Notes under the pieces: model-generated
Told to the model about the DNA's origin: nothing
The model's database searches: none
The model's input: only the letters and a program-made list of their open reading frames with translations
In this document: in pieces, positions 8,116 through 17,373 of the stretch
How the letters are laid out: the number at the start of each line of letters is the position of its first letter
How positions within the stretch are numbered: position 1 is the first letter of the stretch
Position numbers and translations under genes: made by a program
Assembly: GCA_025517465.1 (NCBI GenBank)
Contig: JAOPKE010000004.1
Span: 406,223-470,222, forward strand
Length of the DNA stretch: 64,000 bases
Reading direction: 5' to 3'
Source: Halobacteria archaeon HArc-gm2
Lineage (GTDB): Archaea; Halobacteriota; Halobacteria; Halobacteriales; Haloarculaceae

Positions 8116-9501
8116 TTACGACAGGTCGTCCACCATCTCGTCCGCGATGCCGGTGTAGCCCGCCGGCGTCAGCGCGTGCAGTTCCTCACGGACGTCGTCG
8201 CTCACGTCGAGGTCGTCGATCATCGCGGTGAAGTCGTCCATCGTCACGTGCTGCCCGCGCGTAGCCTTCTTCACCTGCTCGTAGGCGTCGTCGTGGCCCT
8301 CCCGGCGGAGGACGGTCTGGACGGCCTCGCCGATGATCTCGGGGGTCGCTTCGAGGTCGTCGGCCATCACCTGCTCGTTCGGGACGACCTTCGCCAGCCC
8401 GTTCTGGCACTTCTGATAGCCGATGAGACAGTGCGAGAAGGCGGCGCCGATATTCCGCTTCACCGTCGAATCGGAGAGGTCGCGCTGGAGTCGGGACTTC
8501 GTGACGTAGTCACCGAGGAAGGTCAGGTCGGAGTTGGCCTTCGAGAGGTTCCCCTCGCTGTTCTCGAAGTCGATGGGATTGACCTTGTGGGGCATCGTCG
8601 ACGACCCGGTCTCGCCCTCGACGGCCTCCTGACCGAGGTAACGGTCGGAGACGTAGAGCCAGACGTCGAGATCCAGATCCAGCAGGACGTTGTTGGCGCC
8701 CCGCAGCGCGTCGAACAGTGCGGCGAGGTCGTCGCAGGGGTTGACCTGCGTCGTGAGCGGTTCGTGGTCGAGGCCGAGGCCGTCGACGAACTCGCGGGCG
8801 AACGCGGGCCAGTCGACGTCGGGGTAGGCCGCGTGGTGGGCGGCGTAGGTGCCTGACGCGCCGGCGAGCTTTCCGGAGAGGTCCGCGGCGGCGCGCTCGA
8901 TACGGGCGAGCGCGCGGCCCAGCCGCGAAGCGTAGACGGCCATCTCCTTGCCGAACGTCGTCGGCGTCGCGGGCTGGCCGTGGGTGCGCGCCAGCATCGG
9001 CACGTCGCGGTACTGCCGGGCCATCTCGGCGAGTACGTCACGAGTCTCGCGCAGTTCGGGTACCAGCACCTCCTCGACGGCTGGTTTGACGAGCAGCCGG
9101 TGGGCGAGGTTGTTCACGTCCTCGCTCGTGAGCCCGAAGTGGATCCAGTTCCCCGCATCCAGGTCCTCGGGCAGGTTCAGGCGGACGAAGTACTCGACGG
9201 CCTTGACGTCGTGGTTCGTCGCCGTGTACTCGCCGTACCCCTCGGTTTCGAGTTGCTTGACGACGCCCGCGTCGTCCGCGTCGAAGGACTCGTACAGTCC
9301 CCGGAGGTGCTCGCGCTGGTCGGCGTTGATGGTCAGGGGCGTCTGTTCGAGGTCCGCCAGGTCGATCAGGTACTCCACCTCGACCTGTACGCGCGCCCGC
9401 ATCAGCGCGCGTTCGCTGGCGTAGGGGACGAGCGGTTCGGTGTACCGGGCGTACCGCCCGTCGAGTGGCGAGACGGCGTCGAGCGCGCCGCGTTCTGTCA
9501 T
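8116..9501 (-). CDS. purB: adenylosuccinate lyase PurB
   Basis: Cleaves SAICAR and adenylosuccinate in purine biosynthesis. The 461-residue protein has the fumarase/aspartase signature loop GSSTMPHKVNPIDFEN, the catalytic-region motifs ARTHGQPATPTTFGKE and HFGLTSEDVNN, and the N-terminal SPLDGRYARY typical of PurB. The start ATG at 9501 matches the family N-terminus; the open frame running upstream to 9669 is not homologous. It is convergent with the gshA-like gene. Confidence 0.96.
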   Translation of the reverse strand: MTERGALDAVSPLDGRYARYTEPLVPYASERALMRARVQVEVEYLIDLADLEQTPLTINADQREHLRGLYESFDADDAGVVKQLETEGYGEYTATNHDVKAVEYFVRLNLPEDLDAGNWIHFGLTSEDVNNLAHRLLVKPAVEEVLVPELRETRDVLAEMARQYRDVPMLARTHGQPATPTTFGKEMAVYASRLGRALARIERAAADLSGKLAGASGTYAAHHAAYPDVDWPAFAREFVDGLGLDHEPLTTQVNPCDDLAALFDALRGANNVLLDLDLDVWLYVSDRYLGQEAVEGETGSSTMPHKVNPIDFENSEGNLSKANSDLTFLGDYVTKSRLQRDLSDSTVKRNIGAAFSHCLIGYQKCQNGLAKVVPNEQVMADDLEATPEIIGEAVQTVLRREGHDDAYEQVKKATRGQHVTMDDFTAMIDDLDVSDDVREELHALTPAGYTGIADEMVDDLS

Positions 9502-9676
9502 GGGCAAGGGTGGGCCGGGCCGCCGAAAAAGCGTATCGAATCCCGTGTGTATGACGTGGGCGGGTATGAGTTGGATTTGGGTTGGCTGGGAGTACGTCTG
9601 GTGATGGATTTCGATCAAGGACTTAGCGATCAGGGGATTCCAGCGTTTCAGCCGTGAGCATGAGTTCAAACAACTC

Positions 9677-9790
9677 GAAAGCCCTCGGCGCGCTCGCGGT
9701 CGCTCAGCGGGATACCCTCACGTCCGTTCGGGTAGGGCCCGCTGAGCGACTGCCCTTCGGCGCGAGCCGGCCTCGCCCTTTCAGTCCTCC
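9677..9790 (-). repeat. dispersed hairpin element, copy 2 (R2)
   Basis: Read on the minus strand it begins GGAGGACTGAAAGGGCG and ends GAGGGCTTTCGAG. An internal pair, GTCGCTCAGCGGG near 9709-9721 and CCCGCTGAGCGAC at 9738-9750, forms a long stem. It faces copy R3 head to head, about 300 bases away. It lies in the 795-base gap 9502-10296 between purB and the PrsW-like gene. Confidence 0.75.
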
Positions 9791-10090
9791 AGGGTCAGCA
9801 TCGCTCGCGCGATGAAACGCGCTCGCGATTGACTCCCCACTCCTCCCCCGGATTCGCGCCGTCCGGCGCGAATCACGCTTCCTGACTGCTCCGCAACCGC
9901 CCGGCCGAGAGCGCGGGTCCGAGCGACAGGCGGGCCGAGCGTCGCGACGGCCGCCGGATGGGCGAGCGGGAGCGAAGCGACACGCGAGCCGCGAGGGACG
10001 CGCGACCAGGGGAAGGGCAGGGCTGCGGTGCCTGGAGTCCTCGTGAGCGAAGCGAACGAGGACTCGGAAGACGAACGGAGTGAGTCTTCC
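9791..10090. repeat. gene-free spacer with several small perfect hairpins
   Basis: No protein-like frame is convincing here. Short palindromes follow one another: ATTCGCGCC/GGCGCGAAT near 9853-9874, GAGTCCTCG/CGAGGACTC near 10037-10068 and GGAAGAC/GTCTTCC near 10067-10091. The loops of the last two contain GAAGCGAACG and GAACGGAGTGAG, the same words found inside the R elements, so the whole stretch appears built from the same hairpin modules. Confidence 0.5.
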
Positions 10091-10200
10091 GGTGGACTGA
10101 AAGGGCGAACGCGTCTGCGGGAACCCGGACCCCGCAAGCACCGAACGGAGTGAGGCGCGCAGCGTGGGTCCAGGGACCGGAGACGCGTGAGGGCTTTCTG
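10091..10200 (+). repeat. dispersed hairpin element, copy 3 (R3)
   Basis: Starts GGTGGACTGAAAGGGCG and ends GAGGGCTTTCTGG. The inner perfect stem is ACGCGTCT at 10109-10116 with AGACGCGT at 10181-10188. The interior contains CACCGAACGGAGTGAGG. The remaining 10201-10296 is AT-richer than its surroundings but shows no gene. Confidence 0.8.
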
Positions 10201-10296
10201 GATGTTGCTGTCTCTATGTCTCCCAGCTACCTGTTACGGTATCCCACTCACTGCACGGAAAAAGCCAATCAGATCACGAAGAGACGACCGAACAGA

Positions 10297-11283
10297 TCAG
10301 TCGTCTTCCGTCGTCGCGCCCATGGCGTCCGACTCGTCCTCGGCGCGGTGGTAGTAGCTCGTGTAGCGGGAGAGCTTGCGGTAGAGGAAGTAGCCGACGA
10401 TGAGGTCGAAGCCGAGGATGAAGCCGAGGGAGACGAACAGGTTCCAGACGGGGAGGACGGCCGGCAGGTACGTCACGAGCGTGTTGTAGGTGGCGTGGAT
10501 GAGCGCGGCGATGAGGATGCCTTTGACGACGATGGGGCCGGCGTTCTCGCGGTTGAACTTGGCGAGGCCGAGGTAGTAGCCGGCGAAGGCGGAGTAGAGC
10601 ACGTGGCCCGGGCCGACGAATGCACGGCTGGTGGCCGTCCCTACTGCGCGTTCGATCTGGGTGACGCCGGCCATCTCCGCGGCCGCCTGGTACCCCTGTG
10701 CGATGTAGAGGGCGTTCTCGATGGTGGCGAAGCCCAGTCCCGCGACGGCGCCGTACACCGCGCCGTCGATGACGGCGTCGAAGTCGTCCCTGCGGTAGGC
10801 GTGAGTCCGGATCGCGAGCCACTTCACCGTCTCCTCGATGGGGCCGACGACGAGGAAGAAAAAGAGCGCCATCCCGATCACGGGAATCCAGCTGAAGACG
10901 ATCTGGAAGACCGAGTTGACTGCGGCGGCGAAGCTCGCGAACAGGACTGCGAGGACGAAGGTGATCGCGAGCGCGTCGATGGGCTCCCGGCGCGTGGGGT
11001 CGTCGTACCAGACGTAGGCGACCAGCAGGAGCGCCGGGACCGCCGACAGCGCCGCCAGGAAGCCAAGTCTGGGCTCTTCGAGGACGAGCAACCCCGCGAA
11101 GGCGAGCTGGGCGACGAAGAAGAGCAGCGCGAGCGCGAGGAGGCCGTACCGCTTGATCCCGTGCAAGACGGCGTATATCACGACCGAGAGCTTGTCGACG
11201 ACCGATCGGGAGTCCCACTCGGCGACGTCGTACAGGTCCTCGGTACCGCCGAGAACGATCGCTACCGGGTCTCGATCACGCAT
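10297..11283 (-). CDS. PrsW-family intramembrane metalloprotease
   Basis: A 328-residue polytopic membrane protein with about eight hydrophobic segments. The motifs diagnostic of the PrsW/CPBP-like glutamic-metalloprotease group are present inside membrane segments: GPIEETVKW (EExxK), FATIENALY, GHVLYSAFAGYY (HxxxS) and IHATYNT. In bacteria PrsW cleaves an anti-sigma factor; the haloarchaeal substrate is unknown. The ATG at 11283 is preferred because the frame upstream becomes low-complexity and overlaps another gene. Gene context, next to a small membrane protein, gives no further hint. Confidence 0.85.
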   Translation of the reverse strand: MRDRDPVAIVLGGTEDLYDVAEWDSRSVVDKLSVVIYAVLHGIKRYGLLALALLFFVAQLAFAGLLVLEEPRLGFLAALSAVPALLLVAYVWYDDPTRREPIDALAITFVLAVLFASFAAAVNSVFQIVFSWIPVIGMALFFFLVVGPIEETVKWLAIRTHAYRRDDFDAVIDGAVYGAVAGLGFATIENALYIAQGYQAAAEMAGVTQIERAVGTATSRAFVGPGHVLYSAFAGYYLGLAKFNRENAGPIVVKGILIAALIHATYNTLVTYLPAVLPVWNLFVSLGFILGFDLIVGYFLYRKLSRYTSYYHRAEDESDAMGATTEDD

Positions 11284-11377
11284 ACGGGAGAAAACGGGCG
11301 CCACACCGTAGTGATTTTCCCCGAGCGACCGACCATAACGGCCGCGAACCGGTCGATGCCGCGGTGGGAAGGCGCGA

Positions 11378-11929
11378 CTACCGCCCGGCGGCGCTCGGTT
11401 CGAGGTGGTCGGCCGGGCGATGGGGATGACGCCAGAGGTGGCTCCCGACCGCGACCCAGGCCAGGCCGACCGGGAGCGCCAGCGCCGACACCCGGTTGAA
11501 CCCCAGGAACAGGACGGTCCCGACGAACAGGCTGACACCGATCCACGGCGGGAGGCGGCGGGCGCGCACGAGGCCTGCTGCCAGGAGAAGCGACCCGGCC
11601 ACGAGCACGAGGACACCGGGCGCGAGGAACCACGTTGCGAGCCCACCTTCGCCACGGACCAGGCCGAGCGCCTGGCCGACGGCGAACGAGAGCGACCCGA
11701 CGGCTGCGAGGGCGGCCCCCTCGCCGCCGGGGAACTGGTAGGCCCAATCGAAGGCGAGGACGAGGCCGGCGAGCCCGACGGCGAGTAGCAGGCCCGAGGT
11801 CGCGACCAGCGAGAGCGCGACGCCGTCGGCGACCGATCCGGTGGTCGCAGCGACGACTGCCCAGCCGGTCCAGGTCAGTCCACCTGCGACGACGGGGAGC
11901 GCGGCCCAGTGACGACGAGTACCGGTCAC
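11378..11929 (-). CDS. hypothetical membrane protein
   Basis: A 183-residue protein with six or so hydrophobic segments (for example LPVVAGGLTWTGWAVVAATT, LLAVGLAGLVLAFDWAYQF and LPVGLAWVAVGSHLW) and few charged residues until the C-terminal tail. No family recognised. The likely start is GTG at 11929 (MTGTRRHWAALPVV); upstream codons are arginine-rich and would overlap the promoter region of purN-purH. It probably forms a two-gene unit with the downstream protease gene, 94 bases away. Confidence 0.65.
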   Translation of the reverse strand: MTGTRRHWAALPVVAGGLTWTGWAVVAATTGSVADGVALSLVATSGLLLAVGLAGLVLAFDWAYQFPGGEGAALAAVGSLSFAVGQALGLVRGEGGLATWFLAPGVLVLVAGSLLLAAGLVRARRLPPWIGVSLFVGTVLFLGFNRVSALALPVGLAWVAVGSHLWRHPHRPADHLEPSAAGR

Positions 11930-12099
11930 AGGGGCGACTACGGCCGCCCGTGACAAATGGTTCGGGTGTCGACCGCGTCGAAGTGCCACGCCGCGTCGAC
12001 GGCTTCGGTCGCGTCGACTGCACCTGTTGCACCGACTGTGTCGACTGTGTCGAGGGTGGATTCGCAACTACTTTGCGCGCCCGCTCCGCTTCCTCGCAC

Positions 12100-13680
12100 A
12101 TGAAACTCGCCGGCATGGCCAGCAACCGCGGCCGGAACCTGATGAACATCGCGGACCGCGCCCCGGGCGGCGCGTCCTTCGCCGTCGTCGTCACGAACGA
12201 CGCCGACGCACCGGTGCTCGACGCCGCAGCCGAACGCGGCATCCCGACCGAAGTGGTCGAACGCGACGAGGACGAGGAACGGGAAGCCCACGAGGAACGC
12301 GTGGTCGACGCACTCGCCGACTACGACGTCGACCTCGTCTGCCTCGACGGGTACATGCGCGTCCTCACCGACACCTTCCTCGACGCGACGCCGACGACGC
12401 TGAACGTCCACCCCTCGCTCCTGCCCTCCTTCGCCGGGATGGACGCTCACGAGCAGGTGATCGAATCGGGCGTCAAGCTCACGGGCTGTACCGTCCACGT
12501 CGTCGACGAGACGGTCGACGGCGGCCCCGTCGTCACCCAGGAGCCGATCCCCGTCTACCAGGGCGACGACGAGGACGACCTGAAAGACCGCGTGCTCTAC
12601 GAGGGCGAGTTCGCCGCGTACCCGCGAGCGGTCAAGTGGTTCGCCGAGGACCGCGTCGACGTCGACCAGGCGGCCGGCACTGTCGACGTCGACGGTGACG
12701 ACGGCGGCGCGTTCCCGACTCGGCGCCTCGTCAGCGACGAGCGCGCCGCGGACCTGCGCTACGGGGAGAATCCCCACCAGGACGCCGCGCTGTACGCCGA
12801 TCCTACCACCACGGAGGCGAGCGTCGTCCACGCCGACCAGCTGAACGAGGGCGCCAAGGCGCTGTCGTACAACAACTACAACGACGCCGACGGCGCGCTG
12901 AACCTCATCAAAGAGTTCGACGAGCCAGCAGCCGCTGTCATCAAGCATACGAACCCGGCCGGCTGTGCGACGGCCGACACCGTCGCTGAGGCCTACGAGA
13001 AGGCCCTCTCGACGGACCCGATGAGCGCCTTCGGGGGCATCGTCGCGCTCAACCGCGAGTGCGACGCCGAGACGGCCGAACAGATCATCGACTCGTTCAA
13101 GGAAGTCGTCGTCGCGCCCGGCTACACCGACGCGGCGCTGGACGTCCTCTTCGAGAAGGAGAACCTGCGTGTCCTGCACTGCGAGGGGGACCTGGAGGCC
13201 ACGGAGCCCCTCACCGAGAAACCCCTCGTCGGCGGCAGACTCGTCCAGGAGCGCGACCGCCAGAAACTGACACCGGACGACCTGGAGATCGTCACCGAGC
13301 GCGAGCCCACGGACGAACAGATAGCGTCGATGCTGTTCGCCTGGCACACGCTCAAGCACGTCAAGTCGAACGGCATCCTCTTCGCGAAGGGAACGGAGAC
13401 GGTGGGCATCGGCATGGGACAGGTCTCCCGCGTCGACGCCGTCCGCCTCGCAGCGATGAAGGCCGACGAGCACGCCGAGGGGAAGGACTCGCAGGGCGCC
13501 GTCATGGCCTCTGACGCCTTCTTCCCCTTCCCGGACGGCATCGAGGAAGCGGTCGACGCCGGCATCGAGGCTGTCATCCAGCCCGGCGGGTCGAAGAACG
13601 ACGACGCCGTCGTCGAGGCCGCGAACGAACACGACGTGGCGATGGTGTTCACCGGCCAGCGCTCCTTTAGGCACGACTGA
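12100..13680 (+). CDS. purH: PurN-PurH fusion: GAR formyltransferase and AICAR formyltransferase
   Basis: A 526-residue two-domain enzyme carrying both folate-dependent formyl transfers of purine synthesis. Residues 1-about 200 are PurN-like: NVHPSLLPSFAGMDAHEQVI contains the catalytic His and the drug-loop region, followed by TGCTVHVVDE. Residues about 205-526 are the AICAR transformylase half of PurH: LRYGENPHQ, IKHTNPAGCA with the catalytic Lys-His, and SDAFFPFPDGIEEA. The inosine cyclohydrolase domain that normally precedes the transformylase is absent, so IMP cyclisation must use a separate enzyme such as PurO, not in this window. The start ATG at 12100 follows an AACTACTTT TATA-like box. 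Confidence 0.93.
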   Translation: MKLAGMASNRGRNLMNIADRAPGGASFAVVVTNDADAPVLDAAAERGIPTEVVERDEDEEREAHEERVVDALADYDVDLVCLDGYMRVLTDTFLDATPTTLNVHPSLLPSFAGMDAHEQVIESGVKLTGCTVHVVDETVDGGPVVTQEPIPVYQGDDEDDLKDRVLYEGEFAAYPRAVKWFAEDRVDVDQAAGTVDVDGDDGGAFPTRRLVSDERAADLRYGENPHQDAALYADPTTTEASVVHADQLNEGAKALSYNNYNDADGALNLIKEFDEPAAAVIKHTNPAGCATADTVAEAYEKALSTDPMSAFGGIVALNRECDAETAEQIIDSFKEVVVAPGYTDAALDVLFEKENLRVLHCEGDLEATEPLTEKPLVGGRLVQERDRQKLTPDDLEIVTEREPTDEQIASMLFAWHTLKHVKSNGILFAKGTETVGIGMGQVSRVDAVRLAAMKADEHAEGKDSQGAVMASDAFFPFPDGIEEAVDAGIEAVIQPGGSKNDDAVVEAANEHDVAMVFTGQRSFRHD

Positions 13681-13752
13681 GCGCTAGCGACTGCTTCGCT
13701 CGCCACCCTCGAACGAAGTTCCTTTCCGGGAGTTCGTCGTAGGACCCCCGTA

Positions 13753-14712
13753 ATGGCTGATCCCGACGAGTCCGAGGGGAACCAGGTCCGCGAAGCGGTC
13801 GAGCGGTCGCGACACGGCGCGCCGGCGGCCGGCGCCGTCGTCCGGGACCGCTTCTCGTCGGACGAGATATTCCAGCGGATCCTCGCGGCGGCTGACGAGG
13901 AGATCCGCGTCGGCACCCGGGAACTGTTCTTCAGCGGCCTGGCCGCGGGCTTTGCCATCACGATCACCTTCCTGCTGTACACGGCGATGACGGCCAAGAC
14001 CGGCGGTGACCCGGTCCTGAGCGCCATCCTCTATCCCCTGGGCTTCGTCTACATCATCCTCGGCGACTACCAGCTGTTCACCGAGAACACGCTGCCGCCC
14101 GTCGCGCTCGTCCTCGAACGCCTCGCGAGCGTGCCCGCGCTGCTGGGCATCTGGGCCGTCGTGCTCGCTGCCAACCTCGTCGGCGGTGTCGCCGGGGCGT
14201 TCTTCCTCTCCTCGACGGGTGTGTTCACGCCCGAGGCCGCGGCGGCGGCCGAGGGGTTCGCCGAGAAGGCCATCGACACCGCCTGGTGGACGCTGTTCGC
14301 CAAGGCCGTCTTCGCCGGCCTCATCGTCGCCGGCGTCGTCTGGGTCGACTACGCCTCCCGGGACACCATCTCCCGGCTCGTGCTGGTCTACGTCGCCTTC
14401 CTCGCCATCCCCTTCGGCAACCTCTACCACGTCGTCGTCTCGTCCACGGAGATGGTCTACCTCGTCTTCCAGGGCGAACTCGCCCTCGCCGTCGGCGTCT
14501 GGGAGTTCGTCCTGCCGGTGTTGCTCGGCAACTCCGTCGGCGGCGTCGCCCTCGTCACCGTGGTGAACTACTTCCAGACGACCGAGCGTCGGGTGGAGGA
14601 GGCCCGGAGCGAGGACTTCAAACGCCAGCTCTCGCTCCGCGAGTCGCTGCTCGGCGGCATCAGCGGGCGCGCGTACGTCCCGTTCCGTGGGGAGAGCGAC
14701 GAGGACGAGTGA
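13753..14712 (+). CDS. formate/nitrite transporter (FNT) family channel
   Basis: A 319-residue membrane protein of the FNT family. Six transmembrane segments are visible between residues 60 and 275, including ELFFSGLAAGFAITITF, the FGDYQLF-like LGDYQLFTENTL re-entrant motif, the central FAKAVFAGLIVAGVVWVDY and a second loop FGNLYHVVVSS. It probably passes small monovalent anions; the YfdC-like subgroup with a charged N-terminal tail fits best. The N-terminal 50 residues are acidic and cytosolic. It lies 72 bases downstream of purN-purH on the same strand, suggesting formate export or supply linked to folate-dependent purine synthesis, but that link is inference. Confidence 0.85.
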   Translation: MADPDESEGNQVREAVERSRHGAPAAGAVVRDRFSSDEIFQRILAAADEEIRVGTRELFFSGLAAGFAITITFLLYTAMTAKTGGDPVLSAILYPLGFVYIILGDYQLFTENTLPPVALVLERLASVPALLGIWAVVLAANLVGGVAGAFFLSSTGVFTPEAAAAAEGFAEKAIDTAWWTLFAKAVFAGLIVAGVVWVDYASRDTISRLVLVYVAFLAIPFGNLYHVVVSSTEMVYLVFQGELALAVGVWEFVLPVLLGNSVGGVALVTVVNYFQTTERRVEEARSEDFKRQLSLRESLLGGISGRAYVPFRGESDEDE

Positions 14713-14799
14713 CGAGGCGGACTGTCGGAGGTAAGTGACGAGGTGTACCGACGCCGGCGTGCCGACACGGCTTTGTGCGCGCGGCGTCGGATGCGTGGT

Positions 14800-15885
14800 A
14801 TGACATACCGCGCGATTCAGGTCGGGACCGGTGGCCAGGGCGCTCGCTGGTGTGACACCTTCCTGCAGCCCCACGTCGAAGCCGACCGGGTCGACGTCGT
14901 CGCCGCCGTCGACGTGGACGAGTCGGCCCACGAGAACGCCCGGGACCACCTCGGCGTGCCCGCGGAGGCCTGCTACACCGACGTGGAAGAGGCGTTCGCC
15001 GAACACGACGCCGACTTCTGCACCGTCGTCGTCCCGCCGTGGGTCCATGAGGAGGTGGTCGACGCAGCCCTCGCCCACGACCTCGACGTTCTCTCGGAGA
15101 AGCCCATCGCCGACACGCTCGAGGCGTCCGTCCGCATCGCCGAGAAAGTCGAGCGCGCCGGCGCGAAGATGGGCGTGACGATGAGCCACCGGTTCGACCG
15201 GGACAAGACGACGCTGCGTCGGCAGATCGGCGCCGAGTCGAGCGGCCCGCTGGACTACCTCGTCGGCCGGTTCACCTGCAACGCCCGGACCTACGGGACG
15301 TGGGGTGCGTTTCGCCACGACATGAATCATCCGCTCATGGTCGAGGGAGCGGTCCACCAGCTCGACTTCCTCGCGGACATGGCCGGCGCACCCTGCGAGC
15401 GGCTGTACGCCGACACCTGGCAGCCCGAGTGGGCCGAGTACGCCGGCGACGTCCAGGCAACCGTCCAGCTGCGCTTCGAAAACGGTGTCCGCGCGACGTG
15501 GGAGGGCGCGAAAGCCAACGCGACGACGCTCAACGGCTGGGGGAGCGACTACGTCCGTGCGGAGTGCCGCGACGCCACCCTCGAGCTCGACGGCCGGGAA
15601 CTGACGCGCTATCCCTACGACGCCGACGCAGAGGGAGTCGTCGGAACGACGGGCCGAGAGCGGGGCGAAGCGGTCCCCCTGGACGAGCGCGAGCACTGGT
15701 CGAACACCTGGCTCGTCGGGCAGTTCCTCGACTGGCTGGACGGCGGTGAGCCGATGGCGACCAACGTCCACGACAACCTCCAGTCGGTGGCCCTCGTCGA
15801 GGCAGCCATCGAGAGCAGTGAGACCGACCAGCCGGTCGCGGTCCAGAAACTGCTCGCCGACGCCCGCGCCACCGTCGACGTCTGA
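14800..15885 (+). CDS. Gfo/Idh/MocA-family oxidoreductase
   Basis: A 361-residue NAD(P)-dependent dehydrogenase. The N-terminal Rossmann fold shows GTGGQGARWCD and the family signature LSEKPIADT with the catalytic lysine; the C-terminal half has GAVHQLDFLADM, which fits the substrate-binding His. Substrate is probably a sugar or inositol derivative, not assignable. Start chosen at ATG 14800 (MTYRAIQVGTG); ATG at 14791 would add three residues. Transcribed in the same direction as its neighbours with no obvious operon partner. Confidence 0.85.
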   Translation: MTYRAIQVGTGGQGARWCDTFLQPHVEADRVDVVAAVDVDESAHENARDHLGVPAEACYTDVEEAFAEHDADFCTVVVPPWVHEEVVDAALAHDLDVLSEKPIADTLEASVRIAEKVERAGAKMGVTMSHRFDRDKTTLRRQIGAESSGPLDYLVGRFTCNARTYGTWGAFRHDMNHPLMVEGAVHQLDFLADMAGAPCERLYADTWQPEWAEYAGDVQATVQLRFENGVRATWEGAKANATTLNGWGSDYVRAECRDATLELDGRELTRYPYDADAEGVVGTTGRERGEAVPLDEREHWSNTWLVGQFLDWLDGGEPMATNVHDNLQSVALVEAAIESSETDQPVAVQKLLADARATVDV

Positions 15886-15972
15886 GCCTTCCGCGCGCGG
15901 CGGCAACCGTTCGTCGGGCTTGTGTCTTGCGGTTTCGCCGTGCTTTTGCCCCCGCACTGCGAACAGTTCGGC

Positions 15973-16548
15973 GTGAGTTGGTTCTCGCGTAACTGGCACT
16001 GGGTGACGCTCGCGCTCGCGCTCGTCGTCGGGTACGTCATCGTGGGGTTCCTCGGCGTGAGCGCGCTCGCGCTCCTGGCAGGTGCGGTCGGCGGCGCGAG
16101 CCTCGGAGCGTTGCTCGCCGACGCGGCGGTGGTCGTCGGCGTCGCGGCGCTGTTGATACTCGCCGAGGTGGCGCTGACCGTCGCGTTCGTCGTGAGCGTG
16201 CTCCGGCGGCTCTCCTTCCCCACCAGCGAGCGCGCAGCGCGGATGTTCTCGCTCCTCGAAACCGTCCTGCCGCCGATTCGCGGGCTCGCCCTCTCCGAGC
16301 GGTTCGCACCGAGCCTCGAAGAGCGGGAGCGAGCGATCAAGCGCCGCTACGTCGAGGGCGACCTGTCGGAGCGGGACTTCGAGCGCGAGATGCTCGACCT
16401 CCTCGCCGAGGCCGAACCGGAGTCCACGCTCGCCGACCACACCGGCCCGCTCGACGCCCTCGAATCGACGCGCGAGAGCGACGACCGAGGTGGGGACTCA
16501 CGAGTCTCGGGTCTGCTGAACCGTGAGCGACAGCGCGAGGCCGAGTGA
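15973..16548 (+). CDS. membrane protein with SHOCT-like C-terminal segment
   Basis: A 191-residue protein with three hydrophobic stretches in the first 85 residues, then a charged cytosolic part. The segment ERERAIKRRYVEGDLSERDF resembles the SHOCT short oligomerisation motif found at the C-terminus of many haloarchaeal membrane proteins. The GTG at 15973 (MSWFSRNWHWVTLAL) puts the first membrane segment right after the N-terminus and is preferred over GTGs at 15922 and 15940. No function can be stated. Confidence 0.6.
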   Translation: MSWFSRNWHWVTLALALVVGYVIVGFLGVSALALLAGAVGGASLGALLADAAVVVGVAALLILAEVALTVAFVVSVLRRLSFPTSERAARMFSLLETVLPPIRGLALSERFAPSLEERERAIKRRYVEGDLSERDFEREMLDLLAEAEPESTLADHTGPLDALESTRESDDRGGDSRVSGLLNRERQREAE

Positions 16549-16612
16549 GCCTGCGCCGCGGTCGTGTTCACCGTCGGTGGTGTTTTTGGTGGCGGCGCCC
16601 GTCGTAACACAC

Positions 16613-17260
16613 ATGAGCAGAGAGTTCACGTTCTTCCAGTTCGACGTCGACGAGGACGCGATCCGTCGGATCCTCACGTCGATTCCGGGTGTGACGCCTG
16701 TCCCGGCCGAGGAACGGGACCTAGATGAGGCGGGAAGTCCTGCGAGCGAGGCCGAGCCTGGCCCGTCCGCGACCGGCGTCGACGACGCGAGTTCCCCCGG
16801 CGCCGACGTCGGTCCGACCGACGAACCACCCGCGAGATCGGCAGGCGTGGAGGCACACCTGGACGACTCGGCCGGTAAGAACCGAGCGAGCGCGAGGACG
16901 TGGACGCGCCCGTCGACGCCGTGGCCCGGCGCGCCCACCGACGAACCGGACGACGAGGACGGGGGGCTCGTATCCCGAATAATGGAGAAGAAGCTCCTGA
17001 TCGGCGGTATCGCCGCCGCGCTCGGCGTCGTCGGCGCCGTCGCCGTCTGGTTCCTGAAGTTCCGGGAAAGCGGCGGTGAGGACGAGTTCACGAACAGCGG
17101 GCGCGGAGCCACTGACCAGGACCCCACTCCAGACGAACCCCACGCCGACGACGAGGCCTCCAGGGACTACCCGGTCGACGTCGCGCCCGTCGTCGGGATG
17201 ACGTTTCTCGCCGTCGCGACGGTCCTCCTTCAGAGATTCGACGGCGAGCGCGAGGACTGA
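16613..17260 (+). CDS. hypothetical protein with two C-terminal membrane segments
   Basis: A 215-residue protein beginning MSREFTFFQFDVDEDAIRRI, then a long low-complexity acidic and proline-rich region (about residues 35-120), a hydrophobic segment KKLLIGGIAAALGVVGAVAV and a second near the C-terminus (VAPVVGMTFLAVATVLL). The composition suggests a membrane-anchored haloarchaeal protein. No recognisable domain. The ATG at 16613 follows a non-coding stretch with TTTTTGG; upstream codons are not protein-like. Confidence 0.55.
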   Translation: MSREFTFFQFDVDEDAIRRILTSIPGVTPVPAEERDLDEAGSPASEAEPGPSATGVDDASSPGADVGPTDEPPARSAGVEAHLDDSAGKNRASARTWTRPSTPWPGAPTDEPDDEDGGLVSRIMEKKLLIGGIAAALGVVGAVAVWFLKFRESGGEDEFTNSGRGATDQDPTPDEPHADDEASRDYPVDVAPVVGMTFLAVATVLLQRFDGERED

Positions 17261-17373
17261 CGGGCGACCGCGGGCCGGGATTCCGGGCGCTGGGGTGTCG
17301 ACGGTGTCGTCCCCGTCGTCGCTGACGTCGGTGTAATCGTCAGTCTAAAGCGCGCGGCGGGGAACACACGAGC

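Noticed and set aside
9502..10296. CRISPR array in the repeat-rich gap
   Set aside because: The repeats are inverted and unequal, with no regular direct repeat and spacer pattern, and no cas gene is in the window.
11938..13674. 578-codon minus-strand frame opposite purN-purH
   Set aside because: Shadow frame; the plus strand has continuous PurN and PurH motifs.
12100..13680. Reading PurH here as a truncated pseudogene
   Set aside because: The missing cyclohydrolase domain is replaced by an intact PurN domain in frame, a fusion known in haloarchaea; both halves keep catalytic motifs.
13684..16440. 918-codon minus-strand open frame
   Set aside because: It runs through three well-supported plus-strand genes (FNT, oxidoreductase, SHOCT protein) and has Arg/Glu/Asp-rich shadow composition.
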